This document shows, one piece after another, positions 23,201 to 34,600 of a DNA stretch of 64,000 bases. The notes under the pieces are model-generated. The model was not told the origin of the DNA. It ran no database searches and saw only the letters and a program-made list of their open reading frames with translations. Made by a program: the position numbers and the translations under genes. Each line of letters opens with the position of its first letter. The stretch's first letter is position 1. The stretch covers positions 186,001-250,000 of the forward strand of contig OX419760.1 in assembly GCA_948567375.1 (NCBI GenBank), written 5' to 3'. Origin of the DNA: Lunularia cruciata (lineage: Eukaryota > Streptophyta > Marchantiopsida > Lunulariales > Lunulariaceae).

Positions 23201-25778
23201 TGTCCAAAGCATTTCTCTTTCTGCACTACTGGACCAGTTTACGTTCTCGACCTCAAACTTCTTTAGTGGAGCGGGAACGCCTTGGTAGGAACACGAAGTT
23301 TGCTTTTGATCTTTGCAGGCCATGGTCCCTTGATAAACCAGAAATCAATTTGTAACACCTGTCGGATGGTTTCAGATCGGCGAAATATGTTATATGATGT
23401 AGATTGATAATGGAATCTGGAACGTGGGTTAGGTCGATCGACAAGGAAATGTGGACTTCTTTTGAGTTCCATTGTTTGTAGGATGGCCAGGAGTAGAAAT
23501 TTCTACAGTAGACCTAGCGTCCCTTTGGCGCAACTCTTATCAACACATCCAATTGGGATCGAATTGTTCCGTAAAGAAAGTGCAACGGACCCACGCTTGC
23601 ACGTTACATTTTATTTCCATCTAACCAAGACTAGTAGCAAACTACAAGTAAAATCAGACTGGAAACCTTAAAGAAAACATGGCTTGTGGGAGACCCATCA
23701 AGTTTGAACTTCATACGAGTTTTGATTAAAATTCGTGACGTGGTACGGGTATAAGATCTCATTCTTAAGGCATGGTCAAAATAAGATCGAACGGGCATTG
23801 AAGGACTTGTACCACATAAGTAAATATCGAAGCCCAATGCTAAGGTGGATTCTATCTCATCGTGACATGAACCGGTGCGAGGTATATTTTATAAAGTCAT
23901 TCTAGAATAGAAAGTGACCCGAGAGTCCGGGGCCATTACAGCTGCAATCGGAGAATGCCCTCAACAATTGAAGACGTGGAAAGGGGACTACTTCCATGCA
24001 CTCAAACGGTGGATTCCAAGGAGATCTTTGCATTCACAGATTTGGTGAGACTTGCTTGGATCTCGAGGGGATACCTCCAGTGCAGAAGATTGCTAGTGAG
24101 TTGAATGTTCTTGAGTGACTTGTTGAGGTCGGTAATGTGCAGGCATGCTGATTAACTTGCATCATGCAACGGTGTCCGATGATGATACTACAGGGGGCGG
24201 GGCGCTGCTGCGCGTGGTACGAGATTCGGCTATTTACTGTAGGTATGAATCTCATGAAGAGAATTTGATCTAAGGAGGCTAGCGGTGAAAATCTATGCGT
24301 ATACAGACAGCCTTGGCCTATGTCCGAGAGCAATCGTGTATGTTGAGAATTTGGTTCTTGCGAGTGGACAACTCTTTCTCTTGACGTAGCATAAGGTTTT
24401 AGGGTTAAATTCACAACCTGTCTTGGGACTGATTGTGAAATGAGGTTTTTGGGTGAGCCGTATCCAGAAATCTGTCGCAACCCTAAAGCAGTAAAGAAGT
24501 TATTCCGCAATACAGTAGCGACGAACACCAGGTATATTCGTCCCAAGGTAATGTCTCTCTCCGACTACAGAAAAGGTAGAATACTGCATGGTGGAAAATT
24601 GTTCAGAGTTGCATGAGGAATGAAGAACCAGTCCTCCAACGGAAGGACATAGTAGATTCAGTGTACCGTATAAGTACCGTAACGAAGCTAAGCTCAGCTA
24701 CGCCTCCCTTGACTAATGGAACTATCCTTCAATCACTCCATTATGGTCGTCGATGTTGTATGTAGTAAATCAGGATAGGACTGTTCTGTCCGAGTAATCC
24801 CATTCGATAGAAATGATTGCGATGAATTATAGTCAAGAGCCCGGGCGCGGAATCTGACCCAAAAGGTTTCCACTTTGTATTGTCCATGATTGGTTGATGT
24901 ACAGTAAAGCACATGATGACACTGTGCACGCGGTTTCTCTCGAGTTCAGTTGGAACTAGTCAAGGAGGAGTACCGTACCCCATTTTCGACAAGAACTTTA
25001 CTTACTCACACATGTTGTGCACTTTAGCATTTGTTTTTTCCTGTGGACACACGCATATGGTACTTAGTTTATTTGACACTAGAAGATACTAGAGGGAAGA
25101 AGCTCGCGCAAGGAATCGGGAGGCATAGCTTTTACTGCTCAAGTGTTCGATACGTTCGACCCTTTACTGCTTTGTCCTCTCGTACTGTTTATGTTCTTCT
25201 ATGAAACAATGACGACTTCCATAGAATGTAAAATTCTCCGAACCTTGCAGGATAATATCTTCTCTCAATCAGAAGATTCTAAACGCCTCGAACTGCTCTC
25301 AGTTCTTCTTGACCGCCTGACGCCAACTCGTCTATCTCTCCCTCACGCATCGCGGAAAACTCTCAAAACCGGTGTGCAGTGCCAGGCAGTTTTTACATCT
25401 ACCTGGCTTTCCAGTTTCGGGTTTCCTAATTTCGGACAGTGACTTCCTGGTCCCTTCTTCTGAGACAATCTCCGAGACCAAGATCTTTGCACTCCAGCGG
25501 GCGCGCGCGTTCTGTCTGTCCGCGCGGGTAAGAGCTTTATATGATGGTTATGACTCTCCTGTCTGCTCCTATCTGGAAGGCACAACAGTACATTACACTA
25601 CAATGCCATGTACTACTAGACCCCCTCCGCTCACATACGGGATCGCATACAGTACGATTTCTAACACACCTGTTTACCAGCTACTAAAGAACCGGTGTGA
25701 GGGTAGCGACTCCTGGATATTCCACCGATCCTGGCTGCAATTCAAATTCCTACTCTCGAGCGACACCTCAGGAGAAAA

Positions 25779-25820
25779 AGGCGACCACATGGAACAGATG
25801 AAGGATGGGAAGACTTCAGG
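25779..25820 (+). repeat. Short CpG-rich repeat, copy D (first half)
   Basis: GGCGACCACATGGAACAG followed by ATGAAGGATGGGAAGACTTC closely follows the first half of copy A (GGCGACCGCG... then AAAGGATGGGAAG). It has the same orientation as copy A. Confidence 0.5.
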
Positions 25821-27130
25821 TAGGACACAACTTTCTGGATTGCTTCAGCATGTGAAACTGGAAAGAAAATGTTTCGAAGAAGTTTAAGCTCCGAGGAACA
25901 TGAACAAATGTTACGGCACTAATCCCAGATATGTCCGGACACCTAACTAATGACATACATTCGGTACGTGAATACGACGACAAGTCTTGCAAGAACTATG
26001 ACTAGGAAATCCATATAAAGCAGATTCTTTCTTAAATGCAGCTCACAGTGCACCCTATATTTCTGCGCAGATTAATGCCGGTACCACTCTATGGCATGAT
26101 GTCAGATGTTTTTGTGCATTCTCACTGCCAAAGGACTAGTCAGTGAGGACAACCAAGGAAGGACACAAAGAATCAGAATGAAGAACCTTAAACTCAACTC
26201 ATCAAGGGCCTTTGATCATACTGTTAGACTTAACAAGTAAGAAATATAATGGGTCGATGAACACATTGACTTGTAGGGCACTGGAACTGGTATGGAACTG
26301 GTGGACGAATGTTGGTTATAGTCGAACATCTTAACTGTATTTTGAAAACCTTAAGGGGTGGCAGATACCCAGACATTGCATCATCAATGCCTGCAAATCT
26401 GCATTCATTGTCAAGTGAAAGTGTGCACATAACAAGGTCACAAATAAACATACAGAACTCTACTCACCTTTTTGGAATTCAAATTTAACTAAAGTTCCCT
26501 AGGTATGTGGTATTTACAAACCATATTCACATCTGTTTATAGATAAATACTTGTTATTAGCACGAAGAGGAAATGGATCAGTGCACCAACCGCAAGATGA
26601 AACTCTCTTGTGTTCAAAAATTCATAATTTTGTTGGGGTACCTTAGAGCCTTTGCAGACATTATAGGTTTTTCGACAACTCAGGTTGCACAAAGAGTTCC
26701 GACTGTACACTTAACCAATTATCAATGATTTAGCACAGGATTTTAGGGACACGGATTCTCACTAATACTATAGAAGAACATATAAAGCACGTTTTCTCCA
26801 TTACGGACATGTTGTATGAATTCGCACCACGGAAGCAGTGATGAACAATCCAGGGGACCAAGTCCTAAAGTATTACTTAGCCTGACTTTAGCCAAAGGAC
26901 CTGAAGAATCAAATCAAAATAATGATGAATTGGGCTGTTGTACGGTCATGTACCACGGCCTTATAAGCGATTTTGTCCATCAGACCTGTTTATGGGGAAT
27001 ACTTACTGTTGGTATTGACCACACTTGGTGTCTCACTTGTTTGAATTTCTCCTTCGACCTTGTGCTTTAATTCAAACGGTGGTTCATGCTCGAATCTGGA
27101 GGGCAAGCTCTTAATTCCCTCTTCCTATTC

Positions 27131-27196
27131 GCATGGATCTTAAATCTGCACAATGACTGAACATGCATGGATCTGAAATCTGCACAATGACTAAAG
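27131..27196. repeat. Tandem duplication of a 34-bp unit
   Basis: GCATGGATCTTAAATCTG at 27,131 recurs as GCATGGATCTGAAATCTG at 27,165, each followed by CACAATGACT. The copies are almost identical, so this is a fairly recent small duplication. Confidence 0.9.
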
Positions 27197-29200
27197 GTCG
27201 GTAGAATAATATCTTTGTGTCCTACAGAATAATGAATGAGTTGAAATATTCATCGTTGTAACTAAAGAAGTGTTCAACAAGTCTAGAATGATTTGAGTTC
27301 CAACAAAATGGATGATCAAGACAAATAGTATCTTTTACACTTCCTTAATGGTCGAAGTCCAAAACTAAAATCAGTAAGTAAGGATACTTACCTACTTTTC
27401 AGTCTTCTCGTGAATTGTTGGAGATCCTCATTGAGGATGAAAGAAATCACTTTACACCGATTTCAATATCATCTTAATGGTGTTCGTTTCTTAGGTGATG
27501 TCCAGGAGTTACGTTCGTACATGCTTATTCCGAAGTTTCATGAACTTACCAAATATAATTTATGAAGGTACACGGGAAGTTTTTCCCACAGTGAGATTTC
27601 TTTTTGCCATATTTTCTGAAAGTTTGCAGACTCGGAGTAGAGTACATTGTTAAAAAAAATACACGATAAAGTATATGATTGATTAGTATGAAGAGGTTAT
27701 TTTAGGGCTGACTTCGGTCTCTGGCCTTCATGAGAGATATAATATTCTGGAAGAGTTCCGGCCTTCACAAAAAAGTTTGCTGGACTCTACTTAATTGTGA
27801 TAGTCCCGCAGCACCTATACTGCCATTCCATGTTATTAGCTGGAAATCCCCTGTTTGATGCGGATTTTGTAATTAAAAGCCGGTATTCGGGAGGTTCTGC
27901 TCTTTGAGCACTTTAGCCGGGACAACAAGCAGAGATTTCCGTACTGCCTCTTTTTGTGTATTTCGTCTTATTTGTATTTAGGTGTTCAGAGCAGAATTCG
28001 ACTAAGTCACGCTCTTTCAACCTGAAATTTTGTAATATTTGTGTGACGGTGTGGAACGATCCCGGGACCAATTTCTCACTAGTGCATTGATGGAAATAGA
28101 AATCTCGGATGTTGCTTCAGCGAAATCGGAGTGGATGTGTTAACTTAGCACTGACATTATATAATCCTAGACTGACAGCAACTCTTTGTAGATATACCCA
28201 TGGTCAGTTTTTAAGTTTCAAGACGTACAGATAGTGAGAGGAAGTGGAAATGGATTTGATAACTTTGTGAACTTTATCCCCTGAGCTACCAGAAGATTGC
28301 AGAGAACCGGACAGCCTTCCAATGACTCGACCATGACCCCGTTGATTTAATGTTCGTATGATCACCTTCAGGAATATGCAGTTGCATGAACTGGTATCAC
28401 AAGTTACAAGGGTGATACTTATTGTTTCACAATTCCGGTAAACAAAATACGCTGAGAAGAGACTATTAAGCCACTCTAGAGTAACGGAGGATAAGACAGG
28501 CATAAAGCTTGGATATCAAATTTAGTATTTTTAATTTTGCCAGCCTCGGTCCCAACCGTTCACCGCGATATGTAAAGGTATTGGAAGTGAAGAGCACGTC
28601 CTGCATATTTTATTACTTTATCGCCCTGGTAAAAAAAAAAAAATTAGCTACAGCAAGAGACAGAAGAGAGAAAGAGAACGTCAAATGAAACCGAGATCAT
28701 GACGTGCACGCCAAGTTCCCGAACAATCATCCAAAATTTGGCGATTAGGACTAGACAATGGAAAGAGTGAATTTGATATTTGTCTGTGAATGACAAGAAA
28801 GGTCGTGGAAGGCAACGAGCAAGCGAATAATGGACATCATACAGTAAAGTACTGCGTTTGGAGACGATCTGATACGGTACTGTGTGTCTGGTTGCTCTGT
28901 ACTGTTGTCATTACTATTCGTGTGATGATGACTGGTGTCCAGGTTGAATCTCAATTACCCTCTAGGTCGTCTTCTCCACTTTCCTAGGATGGTAGTGTAC
29001 AGAAAATATGCGTTAAAAAGTAGTCAGACGGTCCCACAACGTGAGCATTGACATGGTATAGGATTGCTGAAGGTACCTGCTATGGCATTTCTATCACGCA
29101 TTGGGTACAGCCATGGGACCCGCGATTTAATGTACTTTGCCTTTACTCCTTTTTCTCTTAAACAAAAGCACTAAGGTTGAAAGTTTACTTAGTGGGAAGA

Positions 29201-29425
29201 AGGCGACCGCATGTTACAACAAGAAGAAAGGAAAGGCCCCATCAAGTACAAGAAAAAGACATAGGGAGTAAGATGAGGTTAAATCCCAATATATCGATAA
29301 GAGGAGTTCACTAAAGTTTACTTACTTAGTCGGCGGCATCTCCTTTCACTTAAAGAAGCAAGCGAGCGCGTGTGATAACAAGAAGGACAAGAAGACCCCA
29401 TCGAACCGTACAAAGAAACGATATG
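29201..29425 (+). repeat. Short CpG-rich repeats, copies B and C in tandem
   Basis: Copy B (29,201-29,264) reads AGGCGACCGC, AACAAGAAG, CCCCATCAAG, AAGACATAGGG. Copy C (29,361-29,425) reads AGCGAGCGCG, AACAAGAAGG, CCCCATCGAA, AACGATATGGG. Their upstream flanks also match (CACTAA...AGTTTACTTA), so the duplicated unit is about 160 bp. They relate to the leader of the TPR gene at about two identical bases in three by eye. Confidence 0.65.
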
Positions 29426-30184
29426 GGTAAACATAGTCGAACTCTTTTCACTGCAGAGGTTTGGGAAGCCACTGTGCGTATAGCAAAGCACAGGGTCAAT
29501 GATAAGAACTCCCCGGCGTCATCTATATTATAAAGGAGTCGACACACAAGACAAATGACCTAATGTTGACTACCAGATACCGGTAGCGTTTCAAATGGCA
29601 GGTAAAGCACGCAAGGGATGACGTTGGGATGGCAGAGAGAGCGACACGCCGCGAGGCATAAGAAGTGAACTCAAGGCATTGCAGTACTTCCGCCAAAGCC
29701 AACGGGCCATCTAGCCCTGCCCGTTCCGACCTACCACACAACCATCACTTGCTGTCGGCACTTGGGGATCCAGATTATTCACATCACATCGTTTCAAATC
29801 CACTCTCGAGATGAAACTTCTCTCTTTCCGCCCAGATGTTGGAAATATAGATTTGATGGATTCAATAATCATGAACAACTCATGGACCAAAGTAAATTGA
29901 CTAAGTTGGTCTGGATGAAAACCGGCTCACAATCGCCCAAATTTCATCCTGTATTTTGGCAACTGCGGGCTACACCGTTTCGCTAGGCCCAGCTTTCCTC
30001 TGTCTCAACAGTGCAGGTGTCCTTTGAGAGCGGCACGTCCCAAGGTCAGAGCTTCTCACCCATCGTCCTCTGTCGTCGACTTTAAATTGGCCGGGAAAGT
30101 CGTGTCGTGCTGTTGCAATCAAGTGTATTTAAACGGACATTACGGGTTGCACTCGATTTGTAGATGATACGAGTATTCCTGACA

Positions 30185-30245
30185 ATTGAACCGGATCGAA
30201 CCCCATTGAGTGAAAGGTCGGAGGGAAACTTAACTCGCCAAGTCA
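30185..30245 (-). repeat. Possible tRNA-derived SINE fragment
   Basis: On the minus strand GGTTCGATCC (plus 30,189-30,200) matches the pol III B box. About 36 bases before it TGGCGAGTTAAG resembles an A box with one base missing. The T-arm does not pair, so it is not a functional tRNA. A diverged SINE is possible, and so is chance. Confidence 0.3.
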
Positions 30246-31185
30246 ATTTCCAATTTACTCACTCCATGTCTCACCTATTTATGAGCATCACATGACTCAA
30301 CACTACACATTTGGCGGATGGATAAAGTATGTATTTTCATTCGACAAGAAAAGAAATTTTGCCTTCATTCTTTGCAAGGGTGAGCGAATGATTAACATAC
30401 GAAATCACCCCACTTGCATTGCCGTCGTCCAGATTTCTTTCCCTGAAAATAGAAACCAACTCAAAGTACGAATTGGGCTAGGAGTAAATGACCAGAACAA
30501 ATTTTAATTTTTCCCCAGACCATTGTGAGCGAAACTGAATTGGCATACGTTGATGTAGAGTAATCTGGTGGAACCATCCTGTTTACAGCGGTGTTTGTCT
30601 TCGGGCCTAATGTCGACCATGCTCTTCGTGACACTCACGCACACGGTGGCCAGGATCACGGTCGGTACGTACATCACCAGGCTTGTGAGTTTAGTTCACA
30701 GCATTCTGATGCTCAGTAGAAAGCGAATGCGTGGTAGAACAGTTTGAAGAGTGGTCAATTCATTGACATGTAAAAAGTAGAATCATATAGCATCTGAGAT
30801 CATTGAGCCTGTGATTGCTTTTACTCAAGCTTTCATCCAGTATACCGTAAAAGTATATCGTGCTTCTCTGACCTATATTGTTAGGGTCCGTATACCGTTG
30901 TGATTTTCTACATCTCTCTAGGAGCGATGTCAAACGGAACTACTCGGGGGATGCGCGTATAGCCAGAAACAAAATGGTCTAAATGCGTAAAATCAGAAAT
31001 ATTTGGTTGTGGGAGGAAACCAGATAAGGTTACAGGGCACGCTACGAAACCAGTATGCTCTAGGGCACGCTAAATGGATACCAGTGTACACTGATCTGTT
31101 TGGGAACAGTTCATTAGTATTATCAGTTGGTGGAAATTTTCCACTCGATATCTTATCTCATTTTACTTGTACAATCTCATATTAG

Positions 31186-34100
31186 AGAGGGAAGACCATA
31201 TCAATAAGGTTTGCTCAGTTCATATCATGGTTTGTCAATTAAAGCTTTCTATAAAGTCAATACGTAAGCTTGAAAATAAAATCTTGTTAGTTAAATCCAA
31301 GATACTGTCATACATTATGTTTGGGGTTAATCATATAACAGTAAAACAAGCATCCATGGAGTCAAAGAGGTTAATAGTTGTATCTTTGCATTATAAATTC
31401 ATTTGGTAATTACCTTGGCTTGAACATTGTTGTGCATCAACACACATCCAAGGGAATACACAAGGCAAAGCCCTACGTTTGGCAATTTTGCAAAAATGTC
31501 ACTTATTATAACACTTTATACAAAAGACAAGCACATAAGCGTAACTTCTTTCCAACAAGGTGTGAGGAAGGATTTGTGGGACGCCTCACCTTTTCATGGA
31601 CTACCATTTTTTCTCTTTTTCGTTTACTTTGTTGTAAAATTCCAGGAGTTAGTAAGTTGCAAAGGTAGAAGAGGGAATTATGTCAATGAGGAGGCATCGC
31701 CCTAAGCAGAAGGAGAGGAATATGGAGAAGTGCATGAGGAAGTTGTACAAGGAAAGAAACGGAGCTTGATGGATTTTGAGGAAAAAGACATTTGGCTTGG
31801 AAGGACCTTCTGCCTTGGAAGACCTTTGACCTGAAAGAGCACATGGCGCATGATCTTTAGCCTGAAATTGAGTCAATCCAGATGAGTCCAAGTGACATGT
31901 AATCTGCACTGCTAAAACAAGAACTGAAAATTAAGATCAATTGGACAAACCAAAACTTTCACATATGTCTGTTACGACCACTCACCTTAAGTGCACCTAC
32001 CAAAAGTTTGTAACGGTGGGACTATAATCCAGACTAGTTTGGCACCTTCTGCCCTTTCTAGAATTTCATGAGCAATTTCTTTAGTTAGGCAAAAAATTTC
32101 CTCACAAGTTAGAGTTGGATGCAAGTTAGAGTTGCAAAGAGAAAGATAGAAGAGCATTCTTCTGCACGTGGATTTCTGAGTAGAGATGAGGGAAAAGGTG
32201 ACGGATCTGGAATTGGTCACCTAAGCTCATAGGCAACGGAGGAAAGCAACATGATTCATTCTCGAACCTCTTGGACTCCAACAATGGGTGGGCAATGTAG
32301 TCTTACATTGCCCACCCATTGTTGGAGTAAAAAAAAAAAAGCTATTACAAAAAAAGCTAGACAAAAAAAAAGCTATTACACCTGTAGCTAGCATAGAGTC
32401 TTACATCCAAATCATTATCTTATCTAATGGAGATGAGTGGGACAAAGGAGTAGAAGTCCAATCTACTCTATCTAGGGACCCAAGAGAGTTAGAATATGCT
32501 CTATGGCAACAAGGAGTAGAAGGATTAAGGTAGAAGGAAAAATAGATACACCTAAACATGGGCTTGTCATGTTTCAGCTTGAAAACAAAGTGATGCTCCA
32601 TAATGAAGCAGTATTAACAGCCAAAGATGTGTTGGAGGCCAAAGAATGAAAGAGGAGTAAGGAGTTTGGCCAGATGAAAAAGGAAGTTTAGGAAGAAGGG
32701 CCTACTCTAGTCATTAATTTGAGTAGGGAGGAAGGAGAGTCTTTGGTACCAACCAAAGGGAGGGATGAAGCAGAGTCAAGAAGAAGAGTACTGCCCCTTA
32801 TATCCTCAATTGTACTTTCCAAACAAGTCATTCACATCGTAGGACCAGTCTTGGAGATGCAAGATTGGCTTCTCCAAATTCATAACAATTTATATAAGGG
32901 ATTAACAATGAGTCCACCTTGCTCTAACACCTTCATCTGACCACAATAGGATTTCACCAAGAAAGAGAAAAGAGGAAGGAGGAATTTACAAAGATTCATG
33001 CAATGTATGTGGAAGAAGAGAGTTGCAACAATAATGGAGTACAATCTGCATTTAAATTGAAGGAGGAATGCAAAGCTATTACAAAGAAATTCAATGAGGA
33101 ACTTCACAATAGGAAGGATGCAAAGACATCTCAAGCCAAAGAAGAAGCTTAGCGCCAAAAGGAGTTTGATGAGAAAATGAAGGCTAGTGAGGAGGAGGTC
33201 AATGCTATGCAAAGATTGCAAGGATCATTGCAAAGGTGTGCCATTAGGAAGAACAATGAATTTCCAAGGTCAAAATCAAGAAGCTTGCGGAGAAGCTGAA
33301 GGAGAGCAAGTAATTGACACAAGGAATAGAATCATGGTGTGAATAGAGATGGTATGTAATAAGTTAATCAAAATGACCGAGAGACAATGGACACACAAGT
33401 GGTGAAGTTGGAGCTGCACAATTTTTGATCCCAAGTACATGCATTGGAAGCCAAGGTCTACTTGGATGCAAAGCTTAAGAAGTTGCCAAATACTATATAG
33501 AGACATACCACAAGGAAATTTGAAGATTTGACAAGGACCTTCTTGGGATCCATTGTCCGTTTTAGAGAATGTGTTGACTTGTTAATTAGTGTGTAGAGGC
33601 AAATGTAGTTCCTTGCCAATAGCCTCTTGAGCCAAGGGAAGGAAACAATATTAGATTGAGTATAAATAGACCTTAGGCTTAGAATCACCTTTGACTTTGA
33701 TGGTGCCTTTGGCCAAAAGGGGCCTTTGATGAGAACCTTTTGGAGTTGTAAATGCACTTTAGCCTAAAATAATATTTGGCTTGAAAATCTTCTTTCACAT
33801 GGAAGACCTTTGATGTGAAACCTTTAGTGTAAATTTTGTAAGCCAAAGTTTTCCAAAGTGTAAAATAAGATACAAATTTAAACAAATAAAAACAAAAGAA
33901 TTACTTGGAGCTGGCCATAGACACATAGCCAATTCATAAGTTAGCCTATACAATAAGATAGGATTAGGAGATAAGATTAGGGTTAGTGATGAATGGTGTA
34001 GGTGTAATTAGAAGTTTTTGAACATTTCTTAGTAGTTGAATCTTTTCATTGAGAAGTAGTAGATTGTTTATATGTGTTGTAACACAATGTAAGTTTGGTT

Positions 34101-34600
34101 CACTCTTCATACTCAAAAGTATAAGTGCAAGGAACTCACAATACATGGCATTGATTTTATGCATTTTGTGTCATTAATTGCTTGACTGGTTGAGTAGAGG
34201 TGAAGAAACTTATAATAAGAAGTGTGCTTTAGAACCAATTAAGAAGTTCACATCATTATGGGGTGTGTGATCCCTAGAGTTCTAAAGAAATAAGACAATG
34301 CAAAGAGAGTTTTTGGGGACCTTGAACATTGCAATACCACATAATAGAAAAGCCAATCAGCTGGTCAATTCACAACTTCATTGGGATTGTACCTTTTGGA
34401 AAGGTTAGAACGTAGTTGGTAAGGTCCTTAGAGCAAAAAAACCTTTGGGATGAAACCAGCCTTTGGGGTGGAATTTGCCTTTGGAGTAAAGAGGCTCCCA
34501 AGGAGGAGAGGTCTTTGGCGTAAAGTGACCCATCATCCTAAGGATTAATTTAGAAAGGATCTTTTGTGAGGCAATTTTAATTTCTCTTTTCTATAGAGCA
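31186..34600 (+). mobile_element. Decayed coiled-coil retroelement remnant
   Basis: From about 32,400 to 33,560 the plus strand reads as fragments of a Glu/Lys-rich coiled-coil protein, e.g. EKMKASEEEVNAMQRLQG near 33,175 and RKFEDLTRTFLGSIVRFREC near 33,510-33,570, separated by stops. At both sides lie copies of a 47-base block (31,790-31,836 and 33,774-33,820; 34 of 47 identical, ungapped) inside CCTTTGG-rich sequence, which could be decayed LTRs. No PBS or polymerase was found. Outer limits are uncertain. The perfect hairpin at 32,275 and A-rich repeats at 32,329-32,385 lie inside it. Confidence 0.4.
32275..32328. repeat. Perfect inverted repeat, 25-bp arms with 4-bp loop
   Basis: The left arm 32,275-32,299 (ACTCCAACAATGGGTGGGCA then ATGTA) is followed by loop GTCT at 32,300-32,303 and an exactly complementary right arm 32,304-32,328. 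It is followed at once by a run of A and by three A-tract plus AGCTA-type repeats up to about 32,385. Perfect pairing is striking in DNA otherwise heavily mutated. Confidence 0.95.

Larger units (their letters stand above)
23201..31185. other. CpG-rich intergenic DNA without a recognised gene
   Basis: About 8 kb without retroelement domains. CpG is frequent: I count 22 in 23,461-24,020 against 2 in 10,001-10,560. The longest frames are 170 codons (24,034-24,546, minus) and 171 codons (25,372-25,887, plus). Neither shows a domain I know, and both could arise by chance at this base composition. The stretch holds a short repeat family (25,779, 29,201, 29,361), a 34-bp tandem duplication and a SINE-like trace at 30.2 kb. 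It may contain a noncoding transcript or an unrecognised gene with short exons. Confidence 0.5.

Noticed and set aside
24034..24546. 170-codon minus-strand open frame in the CpG-rich region
   Set aside because: No recognisable domain and no repeat of the frame in a neighbour. In CpG-rich, relatively GC-balanced DNA a frame of this length is not exceptional. Could be revisited with transcript data.
25372..25887. 171-codon plus-strand open frame
   Set aside because: No known domain. Its last part runs through the short CpG-rich repeat (copy D), which is noncoding elsewhere.
31385..31705. Pair of overlapping plus-strand frames of 92 and 96 codons
   Set aside because: No domain recognised and no similarity between them beyond sharing the DNA; probably chance.
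32275..32328. Hairpin as a microRNA precursor
   Set aside because: Stem of 25 bp and loop of 4 are shorter than usual plant precursors, and perfect pairing over the whole arm fits a simple inverted repeat better.
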